Assembly: GCF_021134715.1 (NCBI RefSeq)
Contig: NC_060023.1
Span: forward strand, 11,966,001-12,030,000
Direction: 5' to 3'
Length of the DNA stretch: 64,000 nt
From: Daphnia pulex
Lineage: Eukaryota; Arthropoda; Branchiopoda; Diplostraca; Daphniidae
Part shown: positions 49,901 to 63,598 of the stretch, piece after piece
Position numbering within the stretch: the first letter of the stretch is position 1
Layout of the letters: each line of letters starts with the position of its first letter
Made by a program: the position numbers and the translations under genes
Notes under the pieces: model-generated
The model's input: the letters and a program-made list of their open reading frames with translations, nothing else
What the model was told of the DNA's origin: nothing
The model's database searches: none

Positions 49901-52900
49901 GGGGTGGGAGTTCAAAAAACATCAAATGAATTATTCTGGCGATGCGCCAACCGTTTCGGACTCTTCTTCTTCTTCTTCTACAGATTCTGAGTATATAAGG
50001 AGGCGAGCTCCTCCTCCTCCTAACATAAAAGTTGTTTCAACTTTATTTTTGTGTTTTCCCTTTCAAAAAAATAAAATAAAAAAAGTTGCAAAGAAGGAAC
50101 GAACGAAGAAATCCTTTTGTTTTGTAACAACTTTTGAAAAAAAGAAGGAGACAAACTTTTCTTTCTTTCTTCTTCCTTCGCCAGGATCGGAGTAGGAGGA
50201 GGCGTGTAATGAACTGGAAGAAAGGATAGAACGAATCGGATAGAACGAGGAGGAGCACATCTAGCTCTGAAAGATCAAAACTTGCAAGGAGCATCAACTC
50301 GTTATCTATTGCCACGTGAAACCCCGGGCAACGCTCGACTCCCATCCCATCCCATCCCCCATACTACTACTACATTCGACTGCCATCCGGCAGGGATAAA
50401 AAAAAAAGGATCGTCTGGGGCTAGGAGAAGAAAAAAGAAGAGATCTGTACCGGGGGGGGGGGTGAGGAGCGGGACTGGAAGAGGATTTTGATGATGACAC
50501 TCTTACCAAAGACCATGTAGTATTGCGAGTGCAGGTTGAACGGCTCCCAGCGGAGTTTCGATCTCGGAATCAGCTCGCCTTTGCTGCCAATCTCCAAATT
50601 AGGATCCCTATTGTTTCGAGATATTCCAGGAGCAGGAATAATAGCCGAGCGGGTGCAGGATCGGGGGGAAAGAGAAAGAGAATTAGACTCTGTTAGTTAA
50701 TTGGCCCATCTTTACTGGACTAGACAAGAAAAGCTCATCATCTGATTAGCCCGTCGCTTCTAGGGAAATGGCATTTTGATCAAGAGGAGGAGAGAGTCGA
50801 GACTTGCCCGGTGCTGGCGAAGGCCGTCAGGAACGGCAGGAACTGCGATCCGCTCATCGCTGTTCCTTCGTGATGATGAATCGTGTTGTTGTTGTTGCCG
50901 TTGCTGATGATGTTGAGGATGTAACTGGTCTCTTCGTGGTCGTCGTCCCAATTGTACCAAGGGGCCCCGTTGGCCGTGGCGTCCAGCTCCAGAGCTTCCA
51001 GCTCGTCTCCCGTCACGCTCCCCAGTCGCTGTCGGACCCAAAAAAAAAGAAGAAAATCAAAAAAGGAAAACGTGAACTGCATTAGCCAGCCCATGTCCAA
51101 TCCGCTCATGTGCAAACATCGACACAATATGGAGCAACACTCTTAAGCAGGGCCGTTTCCGCCTCGACGCCAATACCATCGTCGTTGCGCAGGGCACATC
51201 CATTGAAAACAATTTGATTTTGATGTAACTGAATAACCCAACCGTCTGACTGATGGTAATTCCAACCCAACGGTGATTGTGAGACTGACGTACACCTTCA
51301 TCTGTTGTGGAACTGGATGCCTACGACACGAAGACTGGGACATGGAGACAGACATTTTTCCCAATTCCTGTTCCAGCTAACGTCCATTTTGATCAAGCGG
51401 TTGGTCACCAAATTCTACTAGTCATTCATTCTAGAATATAAATAGTAGAGTCCTTGAAACTGCGATGGTGGAATCAATTCTACTCAATCGGCCGCAACTT
51501 GGAAACGAGTGCGACTATTTCCCGGTAATTGACGGCAATCCATCCGCATTTTAATTCCCGATCAAGTTCACAGTTCAGATTTGTAATGAATCAACTCCCG
51601 CAGTCAATAATTTGCCGATTGATACCATCGCTGGACGCCAGAATCACGACGAGCCAATCGTTTGAAAAGGGCCAAACGGGAGACCAACGAAATAATTGGT
51701 GACGTTGACGCATCGGCGGCGATATCCATTTCCGCCTTGGTAATTGCATCCGCATCGCATCTTCTTCTTCTTTCCAGTTCTATTGGCCGTATCTCGTTGC
51801 GCGGCGCTGGGCGAGAGCGTCGCCGTTTGATGGATGTCCCCGTTGACGACCCGCCCGGCACAACTTGATTGCCCGTCACTATCCCAGTCTAATCAATTCC
51901 TGCCCGCAAAACATTGCCCTGATGGATGGCCGGATCGTTTTCTTTTATTTTTAAAAAGACAAAAGATAAAAGAAAAAATCATCTCACGTTGTAGTCAGAG
52001 AGATCGGCGTCGGCGGAGAGCTGCTGGCCGACGTTGGCCATTGGCGGTTGGGCGAGAATGGCCGGCGGTTGTTGCTGCTGCTGCTGGCCCTGGTAGTGGT
52101 AGAAGAAGGTGCCGGACGGGTTGGCCGAACGCTGTGCGTGCAAGTGGACGACGTGCATGAGCGGCGCCACCACCAGCGAGTCGCTGAGGGCCAGCGAGAG
52201 GCTGTCGCGCATCGACAGGGCGTCCAGGGCCGACGGCCGGTCCCAGTCCGTGTACTCGTTCCTCAAGACGTAAAAGATTTCGTTGAGGTGGAACTGGTAG
52301 AAATTGCGGATCAGGGTGCGCAGGGTACGATCGCGGCGATCCTCACTGATTCCCTCACGCAGATCCTTGTCCCTGAAATAGAAAATCAAATCAAATCATT
52401 GGTTAGGACAGCCGAATAAACTTTGATATTTCCCCGAGAAGAGACTAAATAAATGTTGGCATTCTTCCTCTTGGCTGAATGTTGAGTCGTTCGGGATTTA
52501 CATGCGACGACCGGACAAACTGGGCCAAAACAGCAGGAAAAACTGGGAGGAGGAGGAGGATAAAAAAATGTTTTTCTTTTTTTTTTTTTGCTTGTCTGTC
52601 CGTCGTTGAAGGCGGTCGTGACTGACATCCTTTATAACTTGTAAGAAATAACCCCCCAAAAAAAGGGAAAAAAAAGGACCTCCGTTCTGATCTCCTTTTC
52701 GGCTCACATCATCCGTGCCGGCCTTCTTCTTCTTCTTCTTCTTTTAGATATTTATTTAGAAATGGGACAAGCATTCCATGTAATATAAAGAGCATAAACC
52801 TCTTCTTCTTCTTCTTCTTTTTGGACAGGGTCCGACTTCTTCTTCTTCTTTTGGTCCCAGTGTTTAGTATTGATGAACCGTTGGTTCCTTCGTTATTCCT

Positions 52901-55900
52901 TTCTTTCCTTTCTCTTTCTTTTCTCTCCTCTTTGTCGCTTGTCCTAGTCTCTCTTCTCTCTCGGCTGGTCAATACGTGACTTGATCAGCTCCTTTTGACT
53001 GGGTCGCCGGTCGCCTAGACTCCCTTCACTTCTGTTTGGCTGGGCCGCTCGCCGTGTGTGTTGTCGACTATTAGACTCGACTGTCTCCATTCATTAATAG
53101 ACGGACAGGACAAACGCGTGTATAGTCCCTTGATTGCAGCAGCAGTAGACTCCAACCCCCGTTCCTCCGGGCGGAATAACCCCTTTCAGTTGGGCTCCTA
53201 TTTGGGCCTTGAGCAGCAGAGAGAGAGAAAGTCAAGTTCATCGCGTGTTTATAAATGGCCTGATATTCGACTTTTTCCATCAGCTCAAATGGATGCAGCT
53301 ACCAAACTCTATGGATGCTTCCGTATATTACGGAGAAGAAGACGAAGGCCTTGTTGGATGGATGGATTGATAGTTGGAGAGGCTAGATGGAAACTCTTTT
53401 GAATATTGGAAGGGGGGGGCAGCAAAACAAAAGACTCTGGCTGTTTCTCCAAATGTCTTTCGACGCAGCCCTGGATGGGCTTCCCTCGGAGGGCGGATGC
53501 ACTGGAATAAATGAGCGTTTTATGCATTCAGGAGGCCGACGTGTAATCCCCCCTAGCCCGGCTGGAGCCAGCAGCCAGCGCACTTGGAAAAAGGAAGGGA
53601 GGGCGATCCGTTTCCTTTTCATTTGCCAAAAAGGAGCCAGGAAAAGCATCAGCCACCGCATTTGCATGTGACACAATTCAATGTAGTAGTAGTACTGTAC
53701 AGCCCAGGCCCAGGCCTGAATTGAACTGCCGGCCGCAGTCGTTTCGTTTCCAGCGGCTGGGGGCTTTTCCTTTCATCGAAAAGTGTAAAGGCCACTACTC
53801 CCCCCAAAGTCTTTCTATTCTAATACGCCAAATGGAATAAATCCGCCGTCCAAAACTCCAGCCAAAGTGTGCGAGAGAGGCCAAACATTGCGCACACACA
53901 ACACAAATGATATTGGCGACATTGACGAATGAATATGCCAAAGTTCGTTTCCCCCCCACCGGCGACGGCTCCTGGCTCCTTATTATTATGCACAAGAAAT
54001 ATCTGCAGCACAGCACTGTTCAATTCATCAAAGGGAATTAAAACTTGGATATGATATTACGTATTTCCCTGAGAGATATTATTAGCGCTCCCAATTTGTC
54101 ACCTCGCAAGGTTCCTGTTTCGCCCAGGCTCCTGAAATTCAATTTCTCCGGTTCACGGGATGAAATTGTGCCGCAGGCTAGCTCGTTATTTCCACTGAAC
54201 TCGACGAAATAATAAAGATCCTCTTTCTTGATTTAGACTAGAAGAAAAGAGAAAACTTAATCAACTTCTTTTCTCTCTCTACGAAAAAATAATTTGAATG
54301 AAAAGCTTTTTCCATCCTTTTGGTGGTAAGAAGAAGAATCCCGCGATCCTTGTCAAATGAGGTTCGTTAGAATCCCCTCCCCTCCTTGGGTATGACGCAA
54401 ATGACAACTCACCCGGTGTGTCGGTAACTTTCGATGGATGTGACGCCGGCCACTAGCGGAATGCGGGCGAAATCCTGACTGGCCGACTGCATGGCGTGAA
54501 GGGGATCGACGGCCACGATACCTGCCCCGTCCACGAAGGGGGCGAATGTCGTGCAGAATCGCGGAGTCGGCGGAAGCCGGACGGCCATCAGCGATTCGAG
54601 CGGCCGTTTTCTGAGACAATCGCCAATGTCGGCCATCATCAAACTCATTTCCTTGTTGTTGGACTGCTGCTGTTGTTGATCCGACGGAGGGCCGCAGTCC
54701 ATCTGGCGTGCCACTTCCGCCTTGAGCCATCCGGCCTCATGATTTAACGCCCAGGGGCTCAAAGCCGAGCCAGACATGAGCACAGCTCGTTGAAACAAAC
54801 CTGAAAAAGAGTTAGGCAAAAATGTCAAAATTAATTCCCATCTTCCGGAATTTAAAGACAATAAAGTTCTAGGCTGAAAATATCCATCCGCCCACCAGGT
54901 TCTGCGTCCAGAGAGATAAAAGGATAGATGGATATTAAATGGTTGCCATTTGGAAGGAAAAAAAGAAGAAAAAAGTCGTTCCCAAAGCGGAAGTGAAACG
55001 GGTCCGCCCATTCCAACACGGGTATTAAGACAATGCACTCAAGAGTGGTGCTGAATTATTCCTTTTGCAGAGTGCCAGTCAATTAAAGACAAGTAGCCAA
55101 CATGATCACACAGTTTACGGGTTTCGTCTACTCCTCCGGGGCACATGATATAGGCCCCTGCGGCCTTCCGGGGGGGTTTAATGCACAAGTAGAAACTCGA
55201 CGTCATTAAAAGTGAACAGCAGTTGCATCATTTTCAGTAAACAGTCTATCTGCCTATTTGCATAACTCCTGGTACAATTCACAGCGGGGGTGTAGACCTG
55301 CCAGGCGAATTCAGTCGCTTCATTCACGATTTAGATTTAGTCGGCCCATTGACAAAAAACTGGAGGAAATTGAACAAACAACAAAGAAACTTTGTGATCA
55401 TTTGTCGAGAGACACGAGTTGCAAACGCTTGCGGCCCTTTACACACACAGCACAGATAGGGTGAGAGAGTCTTATTGATCCAATGCAAAAGGGCATCGGT
55501 TGCAGTAGACATATTCTTACAGTAATGAGCTGCTCGCAGTCAGTGCAGACTGTTTTTTCATTTCCAAAAGAAACTCTTAAAAATTCGTGCAGGGCAAGCT
55601 GTTCTATTATTCGCAGCTTTTCTTATTCCGAAAACAATTCCGAGAACCCGGTGGAAAACCAATTGGCAACTGTCTGCCACGCGAGCTCATTAATGACATC
55701 GTCCACGACGAGAAGCAGCTCATTATTATATAAGAATATTTCTACGACAAATACCAGCCAATTTTGTGGGGAATTAGACTATTTAATCCAAAGAATTGTA
55801 TATAAAATAAATACCATTTCCTTCTTTGTTCGAGCCAAAACACACATGTTCACCATCGCCTCCTGAAATGTCTACTAGCAGACTAACTTTTATTTTGGGC

Positions 55901-58900
55901 GACACCGTTGCCGAAAAATAAATATCATTCCATATTGATTAATTAAAATTAAAATGAATTAAAATTAATAATTAGGTGGGGAACACTATTTGCTAATCAA
56001 AAGCAGGAAATTCAAATGCCATAGGAGATTCAATCGAATTTCGAAAAATCGTTAGTCCATAACTTGACGTTGCATTAGCCAGTCGTTGTCGAGTTTACTG
56101 CTCACAATAAAAATAAAAAGGCGATTTTTTATTTGTTGGTGACCAGTCCGGCAAAGTGCGAATTTAACGGCGATTATTTCGATACGTATAAAACTTTGTT
56201 CCCAAACTCCGTGGACTGCGTGTGAGAGAGTTTGCCGGTGAACGAGTCAAGTTGGCGATGATGGCGGCAATATCGGTCCCGATCGATTTTCCTTTTACTT
56301 AGACCACGTGATCCATATGGGAGAGTCTGTAAGGTCTTTCTATAGAGTCTTTGATGTAGAGTCGTACCACCTCGTCAACTTTTGTACGCCAAGTTGCACG
56401 TAGATCTGGTCGACCTTGTGGCGTTTGGCTATTTCCATCGTTCATTGTGTAGAGAAAGAAACAGCAGAGGTGATTTATGTAAGAACGTTGGCCTTGTACC
56501 CACTTTCGATCTAATCAACGGACAATCTTGTCGTCGTGACATGGAAATACTTTTGGAACTGGAACTCGACGTGTTTGCCCGTCTCCTTCAAGTTCCAATT
56601 TCAACCGACTGGCGTCGAATACGAAAAAAAGGAAAGAAAAACGATTATTTATTCGCCATCCGGCGTGCATCCTTATATATGTAGATCCTTGGAGCAGCGC
56701 CGGATGTAGACCCAAACATCACATCTAGTTCCTGCTGTTATTCCTGTGCTGCATGCTGGCTGGGCGAAATCCAATCATCTCCTTTCGATTCTTTTATTCA
56801 ACGACGACGACAATGTTTTCTCTAGACTCGACACGTTTTCAAATGGGATTTTGCCATCCAGCGCAGCCAGCTCAACGTCATGTGTACTACTACATCACAC
56901 AGATAGACTGCATGTATATTTACATTGCGGGATCACGTCTCGACCGTTTCCTGTTGTGCAATAGATATAAAGTAGACCGCCGGAATTGGAAGGAAGAAAA
57001 AATGTTGTACAACCAACACCGCCCGGCCCCTTTTTTGTATAGTTTGTCGTCGAATCAGATGAACACGTTCAATCAAAAAACATCAAAGGAGCTCGTCAAG
57101 AAAAGCCAAGAAAATGAAACCACGCACACACACACAACTATACAACATCATCCAAAAAATGTTTCATCAGGGGGGAAAAAAGGAAATGTGTGTCAATGAT
57201 CATTATACGACGACCTACGCAAATCCCCCAAAAAATCCTGGCGGCCGGCTAAAAGCAGAAGAAATGTAATTACAAATTCACATGCCAGAAATAGGAGCCA
57301 GGAGCTAAAAATATAAGGGAAAAGTCTGTGATGAATAATTTGGTGGACATTTTGGCGCAGTGTCTAGTCTAATGTGATTTTCATCTAATGTATTCTTTTA
57401 GACATGCCGTGTATACGAACCACCGTGCATATTCCAGTTGGCGCCAATTAAATATTTATTTGCGCAATTTCCCTTTTGAAACATTCAAATGCGTCGAATG
57501 GATGATACCATGGCGTTGAAGTTATATATATATATTTGGATTTAAAAGGATCGATCCTGAAGGAGTCAAAAGTCTATTTTCTATTTTTTCGAGCCAGGGT
57601 TGGTGCCTTTGGATGACATTCAGCCGCGTTGGATCGACGGCGATAAATGTGAAACAAGAGAAGAATGGAACTGTAGCGATCCTGAAGTCCTGAACTGTGT
57701 GCCAGTATATAGTGCTGGCTCGCAGCAGGAAGAAAAAAGCTATTAGATATCTCATCTAGATCCTTGGCCTCCATATCTTTTCAAAGCAAAAAAGTTGCTT
57801 CTTTTCTTATAGGCTGCTCCTAGCTGCTCCTGGCGGGGTGTTGCCATCAGCTATTGATGCTCCTGCCATGTGGCAGGAGCTCTATATAATGTTTCCTTTT
57901 CGTCGAGGGACCCTTCATCCTCATCCCGTCTATAACCGAGCCCCTCCTCTGCCCATATCAGACGGAACGACCTTTATGGAAAAATAAAAGAGATCCCAGC
58001 ACAGCTCATGCCAAAAATCGTTCCGTAACATCGGCCCCAGCCCCGACATCTAATCGAAGCCAAAAAGAATAAAAGAAAAAAAAACTGAATTTTTCAACTT
58101 ACCGGCCGCTAGAGGCGAAATCATCAGGAGGTTGACCAGGGCCGCTCCCGTTCCGTGTCCGCTCAAAGTGATGCGATTCGAATCGCCGCCGAAACCGCCA
58201 ATGTTGTCCTTCAGCCACACCAGGGCCGCCACTTTTGAGAATTTACCCAAATTGGATTTAATTTAATTTAATGAATTGAAATGTATTATATTTACTAATG
58301 TCGAGTAATCCGTAGTTGCCCTGAGTGGGAATGGCGTGTTTGCTCTTGCCTCGGGTCTGGCCGGGCGTGGGACTGGCGGCCGTCTGCAGGAACCCTACGG
58401 TATTATACGCCAATATGTGAAATGATTAAGTGTACGAGTCCGTCTGCACAGCTGCAGCTGGAAAGTTTGAAAAATACCTAAAATGCCGAGACGGTAGTTG
58501 AGGGTGACGACGACCATTCGACTTTTGGCGGCCAACATTCCGCCGTCCATCAAATGCCCAGCACCCCACGAGTACGACTCGCCGTGAATCAGAACGACAA
58601 CGGCCAACGACGTGCTGAACGGCGTCGTCGTCGATCCCGACCCGCTAAATCCTGAATCATTCAATTCATTTATTTGATTATTAAGCGTGAAAATATGAAA
58701 TAAAATAATCCAGCCGGGCTGGGCGGGAGAATGTTCCGGCCTGTGAATGGCTCCCAAAAAATAAAACGACAATGGCCCCGATCGAAAATGGTGGATCGTC
58801 GACGAGAATAAGGATCTATTATGTGATGAGAATGTCTAATAATTGATCAAGAGCAGCACAATGGCGGCAAATGCCGTTGAGCGCCGCCGTCTATTCTATA

Positions 58901-60720
58901 TGCCAATATATAATAGGCAAGTTGCTGGCCATTTTTCTCTTCTTCTTTTTATATCCAGTCCAGACTCTTCCGGGCTGGATCCGGCGGAATAAAAGAGGAA
59001 AGGAATCCTGCATCACAAGGATCGATATTCGCCAAAAGAAAAATTTGAAATTGGCGGGTTGAGCGCTAGTGGGCTCTAAAGGAAAGGCGGAGTGGGTGGA
59101 TTCGATTTTCTACTCCTTCCGCTGGATGTGTCTAATTGGCAGCTGGGCGTGAATCAAAAAAGCACCAGACACTCGATACCCCCACCCCAGTAGTACCACC
59201 CCACAAATTTCAAAAGAGAAAAAAGGTCCGTCTCGTCTTTCTTATTGTCACGGCCAGCAGTCACCGCTCAATGATTATATACGTCGATCCTGAACGTATC
59301 GATCCTCCTGCCCCCCATGCAATGGATCAAAAAAAGAAAAAGTAAAATGGCAAACCTTCGGAAGGAGCGTAAATGTTGAGGAAGAGACAATCTTCGCTCT
59401 GATTAGCCAACATCAACTGCATCCTCTTGAGTTGGTAGTAACGAGCCCGGGGCATCGACTCCAAACTGGCGCTCCTGCAAATTTTTCCATGTCAGAAGAA
59501 TTAGACTGTAATATTTTGATGGATCGCATTTTCATCCAATCAGGCGCCAGCGTGTCTAGCCGGCGGCGGTGGGCCAAACAAACAAAAAACAGACAACAAC
59601 AAAATGTATAAAAATAGGAAAAAACAGGATCGATTTATACGATCCTGGTCGAGAGGATTTTGCTTCACAGCAGCTGGATGGATGGATGGATGGATATATG
59701 TGAAAATGGAAATGTATAGTATCTTTTTCTCCTCCTCCTCCACCGGCTCAATAAAAAGAGCCGCGGGACTATTTGCATCTCAGGAAGGAGGAGTGAAATC
59801 GATCCTGTTCCTACTTTTGGGGTTGGCGCGCAATATGTCGTTTTTATATATTGGCAGATTTATGTAACCGTCGTGGATTGCGCACGAATTGAAAATGACA
59901 AATGAGCCGGACGGATCGATATGGCCGGTTGCATCAAATGTTATAACCGAAACCGATCCTGAACAGCCGACGTAGTCATAATAATAATAACTCGTCTGAA
60001 CGTTCAAAATAATTCTCACCTGTTGGACAGCGGCGGCATTTGCTGTGGACAGGCCGGCGGCAGAGAAATGGCCGGACGAATGGACGGACCCCAAGGTCCG
60101 GGACTGGCCGGCGGCAGGTAACGCAGGGAACCAATCGGCGCCGCCGCGTACGGGATGCCCAGAAAAGCCTCGACATTGTTGTTGTTGTTGTTGCTGCTGG
60201 ATCCTGCAGGAGTCGCTTTACTGCGATGGTTGTTGTTTCCTGTTTAATCGGAAATGTGCGGAGGTTGGCTCATTAGCTATTCACAAAATCCCGCCATTGT
60301 CCCGTTCCTATTAAATCCCGTCGTCCGTCTATATATAAATACAAAAGGCGATCCTGTACCTGAACTCTGCTGGGACGTGATGACGGGCAGAATGAATCCG
60401 CGCAAATTTCCGTATTTGGTTCTGACGACTCGACCGGAAGGAGACGGGCCACTGGCGTTGGCTCCCGCCACCGAGGCCGTTGCTGGTGGGCGATCGACGC
60501 CGATGGACGCCGCACTTGCCGACGCCTTGATGACGCCAGCCAAAGAAGACGGGCAGCACTGGAGGGTGATCCAGGCCACGACGAGGAGTAGCAACAATTT
60601 GACGAGAGCAACAGCCACAGAGTCCAGCACGGTCCTCATTTGCTGGCCGTCGCTTCCGGACGCCTTTGCTGTCCGGCTCTTTTTCTTCTTGTTCTTGTTC
60701 TCTTCCGGCTGTTTCTTCAT
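46934..60720 (-). CDS. Nlg: Neuroligin, synaptic adhesion protein
   Basis: Postsynaptic cell-adhesion protein of the cholinesterase-like family that binds neurexins. Fifteen exons: 60360-60720, 60020-60239, 59356-59474, 58478-58651, 58296-58394, 58103-58231, 54413-54800, 51988-52372, 50808-51028, 50507-50607, 49538-49726, 49287-49457, 47815-48083, 47125-47376 and 46934-47056; 1066 aa. A hydrophobic leader (VAVALVKLLLLLVVAWITL, ~35-53) follows a long basic N-terminus. The esterase fold shows VEAFLGIPYAAAPIGSLRY, SEDCLFLNIYAP, VVVTLNYRLGILGF and NYGLLD. The nucleophile elbow reads SGHGTGA, with G351 where esterases have Ser, so it is catalytically dead as in neuroligins. NEYTDWDRP and AVWLQLIPQLH match the C-terminal part. 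One transmembrane segment is at ~896-918 (CITLVLGVFFLAANLILFVA), then a ~145-residue cytoplasmic tail that ends EITV, a likely PDZ ligand. Intron 9 has a GC donor. Two introns exceed 2 kb. Confidence 0.92.
50608..50807 (-). other. GC-AG intron in neuroligin
   Basis: The exon 9 end (ACCGG|GCAAGT on the minus strand) has a GC donor with the strong consensus GCAAGT and joins in frame to an AG acceptor before GATCCTAATTTGGAG, giving STG-DPNLEIG. No alternative GT donor was found that keeps the frame. Confidence 0.7.
52373..54412 (-). other. Neuroligin intron 7 (2.0 kb)
   Basis: Long intron with several (TTC)n / (GAA)n tracts, notably about 52719-52744, 52802-52820 and 52838-52852. One candidate cryptic exon near 54110-54138 has both splice signals but is not needed to keep the frame. 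No nested gene seen. Confidence 0.6.
54801..58102 (-). other. Neuroligin intron 6 (3.3 kb)
   Basis: The longest intron of the gene. No nested gene, mobile element or conserved motif could be supported on either strand; open frames here are short and without domains. Confidence 0.6.
59676..59695 (+). repeat. (GGAT)5 microsatellite
   Basis: Five perfect GGAT units in neuroligin intron 2. Confidence 0.85.
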
Positions 60721-63598
60721 CTTCACGTCATACCACCACGACCACCACCGCGTGTCACTTTAAGAGATTGAACACAAAAAGAAACTGCTGGATCTTTAAT
60801 CCGCCGCTGGAATCAAAGATTTCAATGCCAAGAACTTGGGCGGTTGTCTCTCCTTATTCTTCCGCCAACGGATTCCATCTAATTCAAAATGGATAAGAAA
60901 CACAGGAGGAGGAGAAGATGGGCGGAATTGGAAATGAATGCGGATGTTTTTGGGTAGATCCGATCCCTAGTCGAATAAATAAACAATCCAGCAGGATCTT
61001 TTGTGTTTTGAATCTTTTTTCGTGGATGAATGGGACGACACGGCGCCAATTCCCCCCAAAAAATTCTTTGATTTGAATTTCCCGCTTTCTTTTTTGTTTT
61101 GTTGTCAGCCGAACAATGGCAATTGGCGATCCTGATGATTAGCCAACGGTTGTTTTCCGACTTACCCGATCCGATCAATTGGGAAGAAATCCAAAATGTT
61201 TTGTGTCCAGTTGCCTATATGGGAAGGGGGGAAAGTTTGATCCTGGGCAAAAAAGACGCACCGTTACACCTTATGACCATCAATGACACACGACGTGCAT
61301 TCACGCTCGGTTGCCTTTCTCATCTCGTCGTGAAAAAACGGACCGACAAAACCAAAATCCAAATGGAAATCGAACCGACGACGACCAGTTGACGATGGGA
61401 TGACGGGAGCGACTGCAAAACCATCCTGGACTTTTCTTCTTCTTCCGTCGTCGTTGACGGGACCGGCGCCGTGGAGTGCGACGCCTCCTCCTCCTCCCGG
61501 ACCGACCAAAAGATGCGCCGTCGAGCGTCGCCGCCGTTCGATAAATGCCTCAACTATCGTCTGCTGCTGCTACTGCTGCTGCGCTCCTTGAAATTATTTC
61601 TGATCTAATTAAAGAGTCCAGGGAAGAAGAAGTAGAAGAAGATAGTTATGTATTCCGGCCGAGCCACCAGGTGCGGTACTATTTCTTCTTCTTCTTCTTT
61701 TTCAAATGATCATTTGATGAAGGTGAAGGGCCCACAATGGATTATTATTTTTCTATTTTCTATTTTTTCGGTGGTGGGGTGGGATGGGTGGAGTGGAGTG
61801 GGATGACACAAGCGAAGGCAATTGGGCCCAACACGCCAAAATGTTTTCTTCGTTCAATTGCATCGGGACAGTGCGGATGACAGGCGGATGACACAACAAC
61901 ACGAGGAAGAAGAAGAAGGAAAAAATAAGGATCGGAAACGGTGGCGGCCCAGCAGTTTTGTATCTTTTCTAGGACATCAGATGGTTTTGACACACACGTA
62001 CCGAAAGACCCACCCACTTCAATTGTTATTTTTAGTCAAAAGAAAGTAACGGGGGCCAGTGTTGTAACAAACAAACTGCATCTTTCGTGCAACCGACACA
62101 AATATCTAAAGATAATAATAACGAATAAAAGATAATAATCTTTCTTCTTTCTTAACAGCCTTGGCAATTATTATTATTATTATCTCAAATAGTTTTCTTC
62201 TGTTTCTTCTTTTTCTTAGAATTTATTGAGCTGGGGAAAAGAATGTCTATAGAGATGGGAACCGCAAAGCAAAGGGGAATCGATATCTGATGCTCACAGT
62301 TCACCGCGATCGAAATGGCCGAATTATGCGGCGATTATTACATAGCACAGCAGAGGCGGTGGCAACACTTTTGGATCGTCCATCTCGCCATCACTCCCGA
62401 CGGGATTTCTCCTTCTCCCGATAAATAATTCACCGCATATTACACAGACAGACGGGCGGTTTGAATACAATTGGCGGGTCAGAGATTTAAAACATCTCGT
62501 CACACGCAACTGTCCGTTATACTCTCGTGCCGAGTTGTCATATATCTATAGGCATCAGCACATGTTGTCGGTCGTGTTACATCATACAGCGGGCGGGTGG
62601 GGAAGAAGAAAAATGGACGTCGCAGCTGCGGTTGATGTGTTTTTCTCTACAATATCTCCGTCGTGTATATAGTCGACGGGCTCATCGTAAAAGAAAATAA
62701 AAAAGGGACGAACCGACATCCAAAAGGATTAGATATCCACGCGCATTGTATAGCTGATGGGCGTGGCCTAGTGAATATATAGATAGATAAACTTCCCGCT
62801 CTCTCCATGTAATTCACATTTCATTCCGGCAGCAGCCAGCGCAACTCTTATGGGCTCTATTTATTGCCCATCTTCTTTCATGGCCCGCCGGGTCTTGCTG
62901 GTCTATTCCATGACATTCCGTGGCGGATGGACTCGTCGACATGCCCACGCCCAGTTATTATCAACAAAAATGAAATGAATTCGAATCTAAACAGCACAAA
63001 ACTCGTCGTCTCGTCTCTCTTTCCCTCCTATTCATCGCCGGATGAAATTGTACAGTGCAATTATTCCATTAGAACTCCCAGCTGGTAATGGATTTGGAGA
63101 TTCCGCCCAGGAATAAAAAGAAGAAGAAGGAAAACATTAAAAGATGTTTCGTTTGTCAACTTTTGGCATTCGCCATTGCGACGTCAATCGTCGGCTGAGC
63201 ATCCATCATCCGGACAAATTATATTCGAAAATCCCGCCAAAATAAAAAAAAGGAAAAATTCCGGTTTGAAAAAGACAAGGAAAAAAGATTGAGCGGATGC
63301 GGTGGAGAGCCGGATATTATCGGCCCAGTTGAAATAGCCGCCGGAATATATATAACAAAAGTTGTAAATCCTCTTACACACACACACACAGAGACACACG
63401 CCGGACCCGTAAAACTTTGTCTTTGTTTGCTCCGGATTCCGGATGGGGAAAAGATTATAGACTTTTTGTTTCACCCTCCACCGGCTCGACTTTTTAATGA
63501 CATCCAGCATTATTACACACACGCTCAAATGTCCCATTATCTATATAGTTAATGCCAATTAAACTTAACTTTTATAGGGTAGGGGGGGTTGGGCACAC
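60721..63598. other. Neuroligin upstream region, no supported gene
   Basis: About 2.9 kb between the neuroligin start and the protease 3' end, both on the minus strand. It probably holds the neuroligin promoter and non-coding first exon(s). There are scattered (TTC)n/(GAA)n tracts and a short (CA)n near 63374-63388. Open frames have no recognisable domains. Confidence 0.5.

Noticed and set aside
54110-54138. Candidate extra neuroligin exon in intron 7
   Set aside because: It has splice-like ends, but exons 7 and 8 already join in frame to give the conserved ESYRHTG-DKDLREG sequence without it.
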